A stretch of 64,000 bases of DNA from Devosia pacifica (GCF_014652635.1 NZ_BMZE01000002.1:663562-727561), one strand, 5' to 3'; shown: positions 51,449 to 63,624, numbered from the stretch's first letter. The notes: a model not told the origin generated them from the letters alone. Translations and numbers: made by a program.

Positions 51449-52595
51449 GTCCACGCCCCCAGCACCAGCGCCGACGCTTCGCTCATCGTCGCGCCGTTGC
51501 CGGTCACCAGCGCCAGTTCGGCATTGGAAATCTGCCGCCCTTCGGCGCTGCCGCGCAATTGGCGCACCGCCTCCACCACATGCGTCATGCCACCCGCCAG
51601 GTCCGGCTGGCCGAACCCCAGCTGGCCACCATGCGTGTTCAGCGGCGCGTCGCCGTCATGGCCTAGTCCATGCGCGCGCACCCAAGCGCCGAACTGTCCG
51701 GGCGCGCACACACCAAGATCCTCCAGCGTCGTCGCCACCATGATCGTGTAGCAATCGTAGAGCGACAGCAGGTCGAACTGGTCCGCCATTACCCCCGCCT
51801 GCGCCATTGCCCGCGCCATCGCCGGCTTCAGCGGGCCCGATGTCAGGCTCGGCACCTGCGACAGCGCCCGGTGCGTCACCTTCTCGCCCGCACCCAGCAC
51901 CGCAACGGCTGGCCGCTGCATGTCGCGCGCGCGTTCCATCGAAGTCACCACAACGGCCGAACCGCCGGCCACCGGCATCACGATCTCGAAAAGGCGCAGC
52001 GGGCTGGCGATCATCGGCGAGGCCAGCACGTCCTCGACCGTTGCCGGCTTGCCGAAAAAGATCGCCTCGGGATTGTGCTGGGCATTGGCGCGCGCGGCCG
52101 CTGCAATCAGCGCGAAATCCGCGTCGGCTGACCCGTAAGTCGCCATGTGCGCCTGCTTGATCATCGCATAGGTCGCGTTGGCGCCTGACGCGCCGAACGG
52201 CACGTCGAACTCGCGGATGGGGTTGCGGTTGGGCGAGCGCGGCGGCACCGCCTCGCGCGTGTTCGCCAGCACACACAACACCGTCTCGCACATGCCCGCC
52301 GAAATCGCGGCTGCCGCACGCCACACCATGCCGGCCCCGGAGGCGCCGCCGAGATCGACGACATTTGCCATGCTGGGCTTCAGCCCGAGATACTCGGCCA
52401 CCGTCGCCGGCACGTGCTGCGGAGTCTCTCCCACATGCGGGCCCACCAGCAGGCCATCGACCGCACCGGGCTCGAGCCCCGCATCCATCACCGCCCGGCG
52501 CGCCACCTCGGCAATCATGCCGAGCGTCGTCGCACCCTCGGTCGAGCGCTGCGGCGTCAGTTCGCCGACGCCGACAATCGCCCCGAGACCATGTC

Positions 52596-52599
<4 letters not shown>
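51445..52599 (-). CDS. Thiolase-like (SCP-x/lipid-transfer type) acyl-CoA protein
   Basis: A 384-residue thiolase-fold protein of the SCP-x/lipid-transfer group. Visible features are VVDLGGASGAGMVWRAAAAISAG around the position of the usual active-site cysteine, which here seems not to lie in a standard CGSG motif, a HGGQLGFGQPDLAGG block with a histidine, and YDCYTIMVATTLEDLG. Its start is GTG 52599, overlapping the synthetase stop by 4 nt. With the DUF35 partner it likely forms a thiolase or acyl-CoA-aldolase complex. Confidence 0.87.
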
Positions 52600-54545
<1,946 letters not shown>

Positions 54546-54621
54546 CTGTTCCCCCCGTTATGACACTCGATATCGTGCCAGATAGTGGCCCATAGGAGCG
54601 TTTTTGGTTATAAGCATTTAT

Positions 54622-54637
54622 GGACCGAACGGTACAA
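54622..54637. promoter_or_regulatory. TetR operator candidate 4 in divergent promoter region
   Basis: GGACCGAACGGTACAA contains the core ACCGAACGGT (54624-54633), identical to candidate 2 at 42054, and CGGTACAA shared with the other sites. It lies between the ligase and thiolase starts, 77 bp from the former and 81 bp from the latter. This suggests control by the TetR protein encoded at 41350-41964. Confidence 0.55.
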
Positions 54638-54717
54638 CATCGTCTTCGCGCGGCCAAGTCCGCGCTGCGGGAAAACTTCAGTGACGCGTTCCGTCCAAGT
54701 GAAAAAGGACCGCCAAA

Positions 54718-55896
54718 ATGCCGTCAAGCGCCGTTATTGTTGCAGCTAAAAGAACAGCAATCGCAAAGTTTTGCGGCAGTTTCTCGGCTCTGCCTGCTAC
54801 CCGCCTCGGCGCCACGGCGATAGCGGCCATTCTCGCCGAAACCGGCCTCGATCCGGCGCAGATAGATGATGTACTGATCGGTCAGGTTCTGCAGGCCGGG
54901 GCCGGCCAGAACCCCGCTCGCCAGTCCGCCCGCCACGCCGGCGTCCCCGATACCGTTCCGGCCGCGACAATCAACCAGGTCTGCGGCGGTGGCCAGCGCG
55001 TCCTGCATATGGCCGCCCAGGCGATCCGGGCCGGCGATGCCGAGATCGTACTGGTCGGTGGTCAGGACAGCATGACCCGCGCGCCGCATGTCCTCGAAAA
55101 GTCACGGGAAGGCTTCAAGGCGGGCGACATCACCATGCAGGACTCGATGCTGGTCGACGGCCTTGTCGATGCCTTCCACGGCGTCCATATGGGCGTCACC
55201 GCCGAAGCGCTCGCGCGCCGCTATCAGGTGACCCGCGACGCGCAGGACCGCTTCGCCCTCGACTCGCAACAAAAAGCAGGCGCCGCGATCGCCGATGGTC
55301 GGTTCAGCAGGGAAATCGTGCCGGTCGCAATCGAGGACAGGGCCGGCCGACGCAGCGTCACCACAGACGAGCATCCGCGCCCCGACACCACGCTCGAGGG
55401 CCTTGCCGCCCTTCGCCCCATCTTCGAGGAGAACGGCACCGTCACCGCGGGAAATTCTTCCGGCGTAAACGACGGCGCCGCCGCCCTGCTGGTGATGTCG
55501 GAAAGCACCGCCGCGCGCCTGGGTTTCGAACCCCTCGCACGCATCGCCGGCTATGCCTCGGCGGGCCTCGATCCGATCGAAATGGGTCTCGGTCCGGTCC
55601 CGGCCTCCCGCCGCGCCCTCGACAAGGCCGGCTGGCGCATCGAGGATCTCGACCTGATCGAGGTCAACGAGGCCTTCGCCGCCCAGTCGATCGCGGTGCA
55701 TCGCGAAATGGGCTGGGACACCGACCGGGTGAACGTCAATGGCGGCGCCATTGCCCTCGGCCACCCGCTCGGCGGATCTGGTGCCCGCATCGTCGTCACC
55801 CTGCTGCACGAGATGAAGCGGCGCAATGCACGCAAGGCGCTAGCAACGATGTGCATAGGCGGTGGGCAAGGCGTTGCTATTTGCCTCGAGCGATAG
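54718..55896 (+). CDS. Acetyl-CoA C-acetyltransferase (thiolase II)
   Basis: A 392-residue classical thiolase. The active-site cysteine is in [18 protein letters not shown] (with GGG replacing the more common GSG), the NEAFAAQ and [17 protein letters not shown] motifs give the catalytic asparagine and histidine, and [14 protein letters not shown] closes the C-terminus with the second cysteine. It would cleave or form acetoacetyl-CoA. ATG 54718 has AAAAAGGA upstream. It is divergent from the acetoacetyl-CoA synthetase-like gene, and the pair could convert acetoacetate to acetyl-CoA. Confidence 0.93.
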   Translation: MPSSAVIVAAKRTAIAKFCGSFSALPATRLGATAIAAILAETGLDPAQIDDVLIGQVLQAGAGQNPARQSARHAGVPDTVPAATINQVCGGGQRVLHMAAQAIRAGDAEIVLVGGQDSMTRAPHVLEKSREGFKAGDITMQDSMLVDGLVDAFHGVHMGVTAEALARRYQVTRDAQDRFALDSQQKAGAAIADGRFSREIVPVAIEDRAGRRSVTTDEHPRPDTTLEGLAALRPIFEENGTVTAGNSSGVNDGAAALLVMSESTAARLGFEPLARIAGYASAGLDPIEMGLGPVPASRRALDKAGWRIEDLDLIEVNEAFAAQSIAVHREMGWDTDRVNVNGGAIALGHPLGGSGARIVVTLLHEMKRRNARKALATMCIGGGQGVAICLER

Positions 55897-56098
55897 AACA
55901 GGGCGGCGAAAGATTGGGAGTTAACAATGCATTCGGGGACAACCTCGTATTACTTCCGAGATCTTTCCGGACGGCCATAGTTGAGCAAGGCGCGAGGGAC
56001 TTGCCTCCGAGCCAGCAACTCCAAATGAGATTTCAGGTTTTGGACAGCTGAGGACTGCTGTGGATCGTTGAATTTCGATGTTCTGTTGTGGGGGCGAA

Positions 56099-56114
56099 GG
56101 CGACCGAAGCCGCC
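56099..56114 (-). terminator. UUCG-type hairpin after glgX
   Basis: On the minus strand, GGCGGC-TTCG-GTCGCC forms a 6-bp stem (one wobble) with a stable cUUCGg tetraloop, 45 nt beyond the glgX stop. There is no T-run, so its role as a terminator is uncertain. The rest of the 262-bp convergent gap shows no gene. Confidence 0.35.
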
Positions 56115-56158
56115 CTCAAGCTAGTTGTCCCGACGCGCTGCAATCTCATCGGAACGTC

Positions 56159-58243
56159 CTAGTGCAGCAGCACCAAGGAGCGTGAAGACATCGAGTGCGC
56201 CTTGCCGCCGTCCACCTGGCGCGAGCCTGCGTCGGGTTCTGCGGTATCTATGGCAATCGTCCAGGGCGAGCCGTCCGCGCGTTCAGGCAGGGTGAAATCC
56301 AGATCGCTATCCTGCGGATTGAACAGAACCATCAGTTCCGCCCACACGCCCTCCTGTTGACGCAAGTCGTCGCGCGACAGCCGCAGGCCAATCGTCATCG
56401 CGCCGGAATCGAGCCAATGCTCCGTCTGCTGTTCGCCGCCGCCCGGGTTGAACCAGGTGACGCTCATCATGTCGCGCCAGCTCTCGCGATGTATCAGCGG
56501 TTGGGCATTGCGGATTGCCACCAGCTTGGTGACGAAGTCCTTCAGCGCGGCGGCGTTTTCATTCAGGTCCCAATGCACCCAGCTGATCTCGCTGTCCTGC
56601 GCATAGCCGTTATTATTGCCGCCTTGCGTGCGGCTGAACTCGTCGCCGGCCAGCAGCATGGGCGTTCCGTGCGACAGGAACAACGTTGCGAGGAAATTGC
56701 GTTTCTGCCGTTCGCGCACCGCAACTATGCCCTCGTCGTCAGTCTCGCCTTCAACGCCGTAATTGTAGCTGCGGTTGTCGTTATGGCCGTCATTGTTGTC
56801 TTCGCCGTTGGCCTCATTGTGCTTGTCGTTGTACGAAACCACGTCGTGCAGGGTGAACCCGTCATGGGCGGTCAAGAAATTGACGCTAGCCCACGGGCGC
56901 CGTCCGCGTTTGTCGTAAACGTCGCCAGACCCGGTGAAGCGCGCCGCAAAATCACCCACTGTGTGCTCTGTGTTCCTCCAGTAATCGCGCACCGTATCGC
57001 GATACTTGTCGTTCCATTCGGCCCAGCCGGGCGGAAACCCGCCGACCTGGTATCCTCCAGGGCCAATATCCCACGGTTCGCCGATCAGCTTGACCTTGGA
57101 AAGCACCGGATCCTGGCCCACGGCGTCAAAGAACCCGCCCCGCTGGTCGAACCCTTCCGGTTCACGGCCGAGAATGGTGCCGAGGTCAAAACGGAATCCG
57201 TCGACATGCATCTCCTCAGTCCAGTAGCGAAGGCTGTCCGTCACCATTTGCAGGACCCGCGGATGGCTGGTGTTGACTGTGTTTCCGGTGCCGGTGTCGT
57301 TGATGTAATAGCGCGCATCGCCTGGCAGCGTACGATAATACGAGAAGTTATCGATGCCCTTCCAAGATAGCGTTGGGCCCATCTCGTTACCTTCGGCGGT
57401 GTGGTTGTAGACCACGTCGAGAATGACCTCGAGGCCGGCATCATGAAAGGCGCGGATGGTGTTGCGCAGCCCGTTCATGCCATTCGGGCCATAATAGCGA
57501 CTGGCCGGGGCGAAGAAGCCGAGCGTGTTGTAGCCCCAGTAGTTACGCAGGCCCTTTTGCAAGAGGAAGTCGTCGTCCGGAAAGGCATGGATCGGCAACA
57601 ATTCAACCGACGTCACCCCAGTCGACTTGATGTAGTCGATGACCTCTTTTTGCGCCAACCCCTCAAAGGTGCCGCGCAGTTCTTCCGGCACGGCCGGATG
57701 CAGATGGGTAAAGCCCTTGACGTGCGTTTCATAGAAGATGGTCTTTGCCCAGCTGAGATTGGGCTTGGCATCGCCCGACCAGTCATAGCTGCGAGGATCG
57801 ACGACGCGCCCTTTCGGCATCACCGCCGCGCTGTCTTCGTCGTTGAAGGAGAGGTCCTTGTTCTCGTCATCGGCATTATAGGCAAAATGCGCGGGTGACC
57901 ATTGAACCTCTCCCACCAGCTCGCGCGCGTATGGGTCAAGCAGAAGCTTATTCGGGTTGAACCGGTGTCCCTGGCTCGGCTCGAATGGACCGTGGACGCG
58001 ATAGCCGTAAAGCGTTCCCGGGCCTACCCCCGGCAGATAGCCATGCCAGACCTCATTGGTATATTCGGGCAGCGTGACCCGTTCCATCTCCTTGCCCGTC
58101 GCTTCATCGAACAGGCACAGTTCGACCCGCGATGCATAGGCAGAGAACAGGGCGAAGTTGGTGCCGTCTCCGTCCCAGTTTGCGCCCAGCATGCTGTAGT
58201 CGCCAGGCAAAATCTGGCGGGAGGACGAAAGCGAGTCTGTCAT
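56159..58243 (-). CDS. glgX: Glycogen debranching enzyme GlgX
   Basis: A 694-residue isoamylase-type GH13 debranching enzyme. An N-terminal CBM48-like domain (about 15-120, GANWDGDGTNFALFSAYASRVELCLF) precedes the GH13 barrel. Conserved regions are VILDVVYNHT (region I), DGFRFDLGTILG with the nucleophile aspartate (region II), and the acid/base and region IV motifs in KLIGEPWDIGPGGYQVG and FLTAHDGFTLHD. It removes alpha-1,6 branches from glycogen limit dextrin. No other glycogen gene is near. It is 84 nt after the PerM-like gene on the same strand, so co-transcription is possible. Confidence 0.94.
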   Translation of the reverse strand: MTDSLSSSRQILPGDYSMLGANWDGDGTNFALFSAYASRVELCLFDEATGKEMERVTLPEYTNEVWHGYLPGVGPGTLYGYRVHGPFEPSQGHRFNPNKLLLDPYARELVGEVQWSPAHFAYNADDENKDLSFNDEDSAAVMPKGRVVDPRSYDWSGDAKPNLSWAKTIFYETHVKGFTHLHPAVPEELRGTFEGLAQKEVIDYIKSTGVTSVELLPIHAFPDDDFLLQKGLRNYWGYNTLGFFAPASRYYGPNGMNGLRNTIRAFHDAGLEVILDVVYNHTAEGNEMGPTLSWKGIDNFSYYRTLPGDARYYINDTGTGNTVNTSHPRVLQMVTDSLRYWTEEMHVDGFRFDLGTILGREPEGFDQRGGFFDAVGQDPVLSKVKLIGEPWDIGPGGYQVGGFPPGWAEWNDKYRDTVRDYWRNTEHTVGDFAARFTGSGDVYDKRGRRPWASVNFLTAHDGFTLHDVVSYNDKHNEANGEDNNDGHNDNRSYNYGVEGETDDEGIVAVRERQKRNFLATLFLSHGTPMLLAGDEFSRTQGGNNNGYAQDSEISWVHWDLNENAAALKDFVTKLVAIRNAQPLIHRESWRDMMSVTWFNPGGGEQQTEHWLDSGAMTIGLRLSRDDLRQQEGVWAELMVLFNPQDSDLDFTLPERADGSPWTIAIDTAEPDAGSRQVDGGKAHSMSSRSLVLLH

Positions 58244-58327
58244 GTTGTTGTTTCCAGGTTGGCAACCAGTAACGCCGAGCTGCTGCGGAAGTTGCGCCCG
58301 CTATCGACGGCCGCGCGAGCCTTCGGA

Positions 58328-59365
58328 TCAAGGATTCTCGTGGTCGGCACCGGGGACTTTCACCTCGGTGTCGAGTGCCTCGCGTACGTAGAGCTCCTTG
58401 ACCATCACCATGACGACGATGGTCAGCGGAATGCCGAAGATGAAACCGAGCGGCCCGAATACCAGGCCTAGCGCCACGATGGCGAACAACCCGAGGACGG
58501 GCGGCAGTTCGACCGTGCGTTTTTGAATCAGCGGCACCAGCAGATTGCTTTCGGTCTGCTGAATCAGAAGATAAAGACCCAATACCCACCAGATAGTGCC
58601 ATCGTCCTGCTGCAGGGCCACAAGTGCTGCGGGCACGAAACTCAGAACCGGGCCGATAAAGGGCACGTATTCAAGCAGGCCAGCGATTGCACCGAGCGCC
58701 AGCGCAGACGGAACACCGAGAAGAAAAAGTCCGGCTGTCGTCGCCACGCCAATCACCGCCATGGCCAGCAGCTTGCCGAGCAGCCACAAGCGCAACGCGC
58801 GGCCAGTTGTCTGTAATACCTCGCGTGCGTGATCCCGGTGGTTCGGCGGCACCAGTTTGAGAGTGCCTTCGATATAAAGATCCGGATCGACAGCCAGGAA
58901 AATGCCTCCGATCACGATCAGGGTGAGCCCGGACACCGCGCCCAGTAGCTGTGGCACGTAACCCATCGCCCCGAACATCCAGCGCCATTCGTTCAAAGCC
59001 TCGAACTCCTGCCATAGGTCTTCCACCCCCAGCATGTCGCCAAGTCCCTCGACCGCTTCTGGCAATTGTTGGTTCAACCCTGAAAACTGGGTCACGAGCT
59101 GATTGCCCATGAGCATGACAAATACGCCGAAAATCAAGCCAACGAGCGCGATCGCCAGCCCGAGTGACCAGGATGAGGGGAGATGGGTCACCTTATGAAC
59201 GAGGTTGCCAGCTGCCCTCAAGACAACGGCTATGGTGACCGCACCGAACAGCATCAGCAATATGTTCGCCGTTTGCCCGAGGAGCCAGAACAACGCGACG
59301 AGCGCCAGCACCACCAGGGTTGCTCGCGCGACCCAGCTCAGTGAAACCGGCGAATTCGGATCCAT
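58328..59365 (-). CDS. AI-2E/PerM-family membrane transporter
   Basis: A 345-residue inner-membrane protein of the AI-2E family with about seven to eight helices. The first is ATLVVLALVALFWLLGQTAN, later ones include LLGAVSGLTLIVIGGIFLAV and VLGLFAIVALGLVFGPLGF. The conserved PFIGPVLSFVPAALVAL and LLIQQTESNLLVPLIQKRTVELPP blocks are diagnostic. Members include PerM, TqsA and sodium/proton antiporters; function here is unknown. It lies upstream of glgX on the same strand. Confidence 0.9.
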   Translation of the reverse strand: MDPNSPVSLSWVARATLVVLALVALFWLLGQTANILLMLFGAVTIAVVLRAAGNLVHKVTHLPSSWSLGLAIALVGLIFGVFVMLMGNQLVTQFSGLNQQLPEAVEGLGDMLGVEDLWQEFEALNEWRWMFGAMGYVPQLLGAVSGLTLIVIGGIFLAVDPDLYIEGTLKLVPPNHRDHAREVLQTTGRALRLWLLGKLLAMAVIGVATTAGLFLLGVPSALALGAIAGLLEYVPFIGPVLSFVPAALVALQQDDGTIWWVLGLYLLIQQTESNLLVPLIQKRTVELPPVLGLFAIVALGLVFGPLGFIFGIPLTIVVMVMVKELYVREALDTEVKVPGADHENP

Positions 59366-59704
59366 GCTCGTTCCCCTGCCTAGGACTGTTTGGATTGACG
59401 TTATGAAAAGCTGAACGGAGCCGCTGCCTTCGGAACGGTGCGCTCTTTTTGCTTCAGGTCAATCCGCTGACGTACGTGAAGTTTCCGCTCCGTCACAGGT
59501 TAAGGGGGTGTCCTGTTCGGGTGTTCGGCTCTCTGGCCGGTGCTTTGAGGGGTGCACGCATCGGGCCGCCGGACCCATAAGCCACTGTCAGCTGCACTTT
59601 TTACCGGCGCTTAAGATTAGTAAGCCATGCTTACCTAAAATCGACCCCAAGGCATGCTCAGTGGCGCCTGCTACGGGAAGCCACGAGTTAAAGGTTTATC
59701 TTCC
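59366..59704. promoter_or_regulatory. Divergent control region of transporter and chemoreceptor genes
   Basis: About 340 bp between divergent genes with no supported gene. An inverted repeat GTAAGC-CAT-GCTTAC lies at 59620-59634, 71 bp before the chemoreceptor ATG, in an AT-rich stretch that could contain its promoter. No clear -35/-10 pair was chosen. Confidence 0.35.
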
Positions 59705-61732
59705 ATGCTGAACTGGTTCACAGGCAGTCTCTCGCGACGGCTATATCTTCTTATCGGCGTTTTTGCGCTCGGGATGATGGGGATTGTCACTTTTCAACTT
59801 TACGACCAGCGGGCGAGTCTTGAGAATTTCAAGCGCACCGAATTGCAGAGCGTCGTGCAATCCGCGATCAGCGTGATCGAGAACTTTTACGAGCGGGCGC
59901 AGGCCGGAGAACTCACTGAGGCAGAAGCCCAGCAGAGAGCGCTCGATACCGTGCGGGCCATGCGCTACCAGGGTAACGAATACTTCTTCATCGACAGCTA
60001 CGACATGGTGCTGCTGATGCACCCCACCAAGCCCGAAAAGCAGGGGACAGACCGGTCGATCGAGACGGACGGCAACGGGACGCTTTTTATCAAGCAGATG
60101 ATCGAAAACGTTCTTGCCAATGGCTCGGCGTATCAGGAATACCTGTTCACCAAGCCTGAAGGCGGGTTGGGCGAGAAGGTTTCGTATGCCCAGGGCTTCG
60201 AGCCGTGGGGCTGGGTCGTGGCCTCAGGCATCTTGTTTACGCAGGTCGACACGATCTTCTGGCAATCCGCACTGGAAGGCGGCGTCATCACGCTCGCCAT
60301 CATGTTGCTGATCGTCGGGGTAGGCATTGTCATTGCCCGCTCAATCGCAAAGCCGATGGCACGCCTCAACACTTCGATGCTCAAGGTTGCCGATGGTGAT
60401 CTCGATGCAAGGATCGCCGATACCGAGCGCGCTGACGAGTTGGGAGCAATGGCCCGCGCAGTCGAGGTCTTCCGAGAGAACGGGCTCAAGGTGGAGCAGC
60501 TGACAAAGGCTGAAGCACTTCGCATCATCGAGGAAAAGAATGCGCGCCAAAAGATGATGGCGGACCTGCAGCAGGCCTTTGGCGATGTAGTGGAATCCGC
60601 GATCGATGGCGATTTCTCGCGCCGCGTATCGACCGACTTTGCCGACGAAGAGCTCAATGCCTTGGCAGGCTCGGTGAACTCGCTGGTCGAAACCGTTGAT
60701 CGTGGTGTCACGGAAACCGGCCTTGTGCTGGACAGTCTCGCAGGTGCGGATCTTACCACGCGCATGACCGGTGAGCATCGCGGGGCATTCGCCAAGCTCA
60801 AGTCGGACGTCAACGCGGTCGCCGAAAAGCTCTCGGAAATCGTCCTGAAGCTGCGCACCACGTCGCGCGGCCTAAAGACCGCAACGAGCGAAATCCTGAC
60901 GGGCGCCAACGACCTTTCGGAGCGCACCACCCGACAAGCCGCCGCGATCGAAGAGACCTCGGCCGCAATCGAGCAATTGCTGACAACAGTCAGGGGTAAT
61001 GCGGAAAAGGCCGAGACCGCCTTTGGCCGGAGCCAGGCGGCGGCATCGCTGGCCAATGATGGCGGGGCGGTAATGGAGCGTGCCACTGGCGCGATGGCCA
61101 AGATCACCGCTTCGTCGGGCAAGATTTCCAACATTATCGGTATGATCGATGACATCGCCTTCCAGACCAACCTGCTGGCGTTGAACGCCTCGGTCGAGGC
61201 TGCACGGGCAGGTGAGGCCGGCAAGGGTTTTGCCGTCGTCGCGGTGGAAGTCCGGCGGCTGGCACAATCGGCAGCGCAGGCATCCTCGGAAGTTAAGGTG
61301 TTGATCGAGCAGTCCGGCAGCGAGGTCGGGGAAGGCTCGAAGCTCGTCGCGGAAGCTGCGGCGAAGCTGGCCGACATCCTGGCTGCCGTTAACGAGAACA
61401 GCACGCTCATGCAGGGCATCTCCGAGGCCAATCGAGAGCAGAGCACGGCGATCGGCGATGTCAGCACGGCAATCCGGGAAATGGACGAAATGACCCAGCA
61501 CAACGCTGCGCTGGTCGAAGAGACGAACGCCGCCATCGAGCAGACTGAAGTTCAGGCGTCGGAGCTCGACGTCATCGTCGATATCTTCACGGTCGAGCAA
61601 GCGGCAGCACCAATGCCGCAGACGCGTGCGGCTCGGGCGGCAGCAAGGCCCGCACCCGCTCCAGCGAGCGCTGCGCGTTCTTATCTCTCCGAAGGCAACG
61701 CGGCGCTAAAGGCCGACTGGTCAGAGTTCTAG
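59705..61732 (+). CDS. Methyl-accepting chemotaxis protein with sCache sensor
   Basis: A 675-residue chemoreceptor. Membrane helix 1 ([20 protein letters not shown]) is at about 12-31, then a periplasmic single Cache domain ([20 protein letters not shown], then [19 protein letters not shown]), and helix 2 ([20 protein letters not shown]) near 199-218. A HAMP domain follows, then a second HAMP-like segment and the MCP signalling domain with hairpin tip [20 protein letters not shown]. The Cache type binds small organic acids or amino acids. ATG 59705 is chosen over upstream 59654 because the membrane segment then starts correctly. No C-terminal CheR pentapeptide is present. Confidence 0.93.
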   Translation: MLNWFTGSLSRRLYLLIGVFALGMMGIVTFQLYDQRASLENFKRTELQSVVQSAISVIENFYERAQAGELTEAEAQQRALDTVRAMRYQGNEYFFIDSYDMVLLMHPTKPEKQGTDRSIETDGNGTLFIKQMIENVLANGSAYQEYLFTKPEGGLGEKVSYAQGFEPWGWVVASGILFTQVDTIFWQSALEGGVITLAIMLLIVGVGIVIARSIAKPMARLNTSMLKVADGDLDARIADTERADELGAMARAVEVFRENGLKVEQLTKAEALRIIEEKNARQKMMADLQQAFGDVVESAIDGDFSRRVSTDFADEELNALAGSVNSLVETVDRGVTETGLVLDSLAGADLTTRMTGEHRGAFAKLKSDVNAVAEKLSEIVLKLRTTSRGLKTATSEILTGANDLSERTTRQAAAIEETSAAIEQLLTTVRGNAEKAETAFGRSQAAASLANDGGAVMERATGAMAKITASSGKISNIIGMIDDIAFQTNLLALNASVEAARAGEAGKGFAVVAVEVRRLAQSAAQASSEVKVLIEQSGSEVGEGSKLVAEAAAKLADILAAVNENSTLMQGISEANREQSTAIGDVSTAIREMDEMTQHNAALVEETNAAIEQTEVQASELDVIVDIFTVEQAAAPMPQTRAARAAARPAPAPASAARSYLSEGNAALKADWSEF

Positions 61733-61761
61733 CCATAGATTTTATCGACGAAGAGCATCGG

Positions 61762-61798
61762 GCCGGTGTGCTGACTGCGCACCGGCTTCTTCTTTGTC
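61762..61798 (+). terminator. Rho-independent terminator after the chemoreceptor gene
   Basis: GCCGGTGTG pairs with CGCACCGGC (9 bp, one wobble) around a 7-nt loop at 61762-61786, followed by the T-rich tract TTCTTCTTTGTC. It lies 30 nt past the stop. This is the most canonical intrinsic terminator in the window. Confidence 0.75.
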
Positions 61799-61887
61799 TC
61801 AATCATGGCCGCTTCGGAACGATCCGCCGGACGCAGGATTGTGCCGTCGACGATTTAAGATGCCAATTCTACGTGGAGGCCGATCCG

Positions 61888-62439
61888 ATGAGCGATGACA
61901 ACGTCCAGCAGGTTCCGAGCGACGAGGCCGACAAGCGTCAGCTTGAGCTGGCAGAAGCCGAAGGCGAAGCCTACCAGCGTTCCCTCGAATACATGGTCAA
62001 TGAGGTGGCCCATACCGGAGCGAAAAAGGCCGTTGGTGACTATATCATCGGCATCGCGCAGGAAGAGGCAGAAGGCATGTATCGGCCGAATGCGAGCGGG
62101 GAACTCGTCTGGCAAGCACCGGGTGAAGAGAACTGCCATCTCGAAGTCGCGGTATGCGATGGCGATGACAAACGCTTCGTTCCGGGACTCTCCGTAAAGG
62201 CCACGCTAACATCGGAATCCGGCGAACGCATCGGCCCCTTCGAGGTACCCTTCATCTGGCACCCCGGCCTCCTGCACTATGGTACCAATGTGAAGATCCC
62301 CGGCAGCGGCAAGTACGATGTCACCGTTCACATAGCACCGGCGCCGTTTGCCCGGCACGACAAGACCAATGGCAAGCGCTATGGCGAGGCTGTCGAGGTG
62401 GTGTTCGAAAAGGTCGATATCGAGGCTGGCCAGGAATAG
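61888..62439 (+). CDS. Tp34/P19-like iron-transport-family protein
   Basis: A 183-residue protein. The C-terminal 120 residues show the beta-sandwich family pattern seen in Tp34/P19-like iron-transport proteins: NCHLEVAVCDGDDKRFVPGLSVKATL, FIWHPGLLHYGTNVKIPGSGKYDVTVHI and FARHDKTNGKRYGEAVEVVFE, with several histidines that could bind metal. Unlike periplasmic members it has no signal peptide; the N-terminus is acidic and helical (DEADKRQLELAEAEGEAYQRS). ATG 61888 has GTGGAGG about 9 nt upstream. The exact family assignment is by inspection. It converges with the LacI gene, overlapping hairpin DNA at its end. Confidence 0.7.
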   Translation: MSDDNVQQVPSDEADKRQLELAEAEGEAYQRSLEYMVNEVAHTGAKKAVGDYIIGIAQEEAEGMYRPNASGELVWQAPGEENCHLEVAVCDGDDKRFVPGLSVKATLTSESGERIGPFEVPFIWHPGLLHYGTNVKIPGSGKYDVTVHIAPAPFARHDKTNGKRYGEAVEVVFEKVDIEAGQE

Positions 62440-62454
62440 CGGAAACTCCCGCTA
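62437..62454. terminator. Small bidirectional hairpin at convergent gene ends
   Basis: TAGCGG-AAACTC-CCGCTA forms a 6-bp stem that includes the stop codons of both convergent genes. It may help end both transcripts, but the stem is short and lacks T-runs. Confidence 0.35.
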
Positions 62455-63477
62455 CTTCTCGGTAAAGCGAGAGACCGAGTTGCGCACGATCAACTCGCTG
62501 CGCAAAAACACCTCGCGCTGGCGCGGTGGTTCGCCTTCCAGAAGCGTCAGCAGCATGTTCATTGCCTCCTCGCCGATCTTTCGGCGAGGCTGCTTCATCG
62601 TCGTCAGGGCGGGGGTCACAAAACTCGCAAAGGCGATGTCGTCAAATCCCATGACAGAGAATTGTCGCGGCAGAACATAGCCGCGATTGTTGAGGGCCAT
62701 GAAAACGCCGAGGGCTGTCGCGTCGTTGACGCAGAGAAAGGCGCTCGGCAGCACATCGCGTACGAACATGTGCTCGGTGGCCTGCCGCCCGCTCTCGGTC
62801 GTGCCATCGCCCGGCAGGATCAGGCGTTCATCGACGCTCAGCCCCGCTTGTGCAAGGGCGGCACGATAGCCTTCCTCGCGCAAGGCGTTGATCCGGCGCG
62901 CCGGTGAGCGACCGATAAAGGCGATGCGCTGGTGCCCTTGCGACACGAGATGCTCGGCCGCGATGCGCGCGCCCTCGAAATTGTCGACCCCGACGAAGGG
63001 TACGTCATGGTTCAGCACCGGCTCGTTAACCGCCACCATTGGCGGCAAGCGAACTGAGGGGTCCGCATCGGCGAGCCCAAAGGGAAGGTGGCCGGTAAAC
63101 AGGATCAGCCCGTCCGCCTGGTTTGAGCTGATGAACTTAAGGTAGTCCGCCTCGCGTTCCGGGTCGTTCTGGGTATTGCCGATGAGAACGCCATAGCCGC
63201 GCGTGCTGGCAGCAATTTCGAGCCCAACGAGAATGTTCGAGAAGTTCGGATCGCCGACATCGGGGGCAAGGATGAGGATCATGTTCGCGCGTCGCATGCG
63301 CAGCGACCGCGCCATCGCGTTCGTCGTATAACCGGTGCGCGCGATTGCATCGGTCACACGGCGACGGGTTTCGTCGGCGACCTTTCGCGGCTCGTTGATC
63401 GCTCGGCTGACCGTTGCGATCGAAACCCCCGCAATGGCAGCCACGTCCTCGATCGTGGCCAGTTTGCGATGATGCAT
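62452..63477 (-). CDS. LacI-family transcriptional regulator
   Basis: A 341-residue LacI/GalR regulator. The helix-turn-helix ATIEDVAAIAGVSIATVSRA starts at residue 7, the hinge is ARTGYTTNAMARSLRM, and the effector domain shows NMILILAPDVGDPNFSNILVG, ADGLILFTGHLPFG and FLCVNDATALGVFMAL. ATG 63477 is chosen because the upstream extension has no family similarity. It is divergent from the ribose-type ABC ATPase gene, and two tandem LacI-type operators (63590-63624) lie between, so it is the likely repressor of that importer. Confidence 0.93.
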   Translation of the reverse strand: MHHRKLATIEDVAAIAGVSIATVSRAINEPRKVADETRRRVTDAIARTGYTTNAMARSLRMRRANMILILAPDVGDPNFSNILVGLEIAASTRGYGVLIGNTQNDPEREADYLKFISSNQADGLILFTGHLPFGLADADPSVRLPPMVAVNEPVLNHDVPFVGVDNFEGARIAAEHLVSQGHQRIAFIGRSPARRINALREEGYRAALAQAGLSVDERLILPGDGTTESGRQATEHMFVRDVLPSAFLCVNDATALGVFMALNNRGYVLPRQFSVMGFDDIAFASFVTPALTTMKQPRRKIGEEAMNMLLTLLEGEPPRQREVFLRSELIVRNSVSRFTEK

Positions 63478-63589
63478 CAGGCTGCTCCGCACCGGCACCG
63501 GGCCCAATGTGCCCGCGGTCGCCGTCCCCTTTATCAGAGCCGGCCCCAAGCGCCAGAGGCTCGGGCGGCTCGATCTCCTCCAGTGCGAC

Positions 63590-63624
63590 TGTAAACCTTT
63601 ACATCATGGATGAAAACCTTTACA
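63590..63624. promoter_or_regulatory. Tandem LacI-type operators
   Basis: TGTAAACCTTTACA (63590-63603) and TGAAAACCTTTACA (63611-63624) are near-identical 14-bp sites 21 bp apart, i.e. on the same helix face. They resemble the LacI-family consensus TGTAAACGTTTACA but with CC in the centre instead of CG. They lie between the divergent LacI and ABC ATPase genes, 59 bp before the latter. Confidence 0.65.

Noticed and set aside
60133..61536. A 467-codon open frame on the minus strand opposite the chemoreceptor
   Set aside because: It lies wholly antisense to a clear MCP gene, has a serine/alanine-rich composition typical of reversed high-GC codons, and has no family resemblance.
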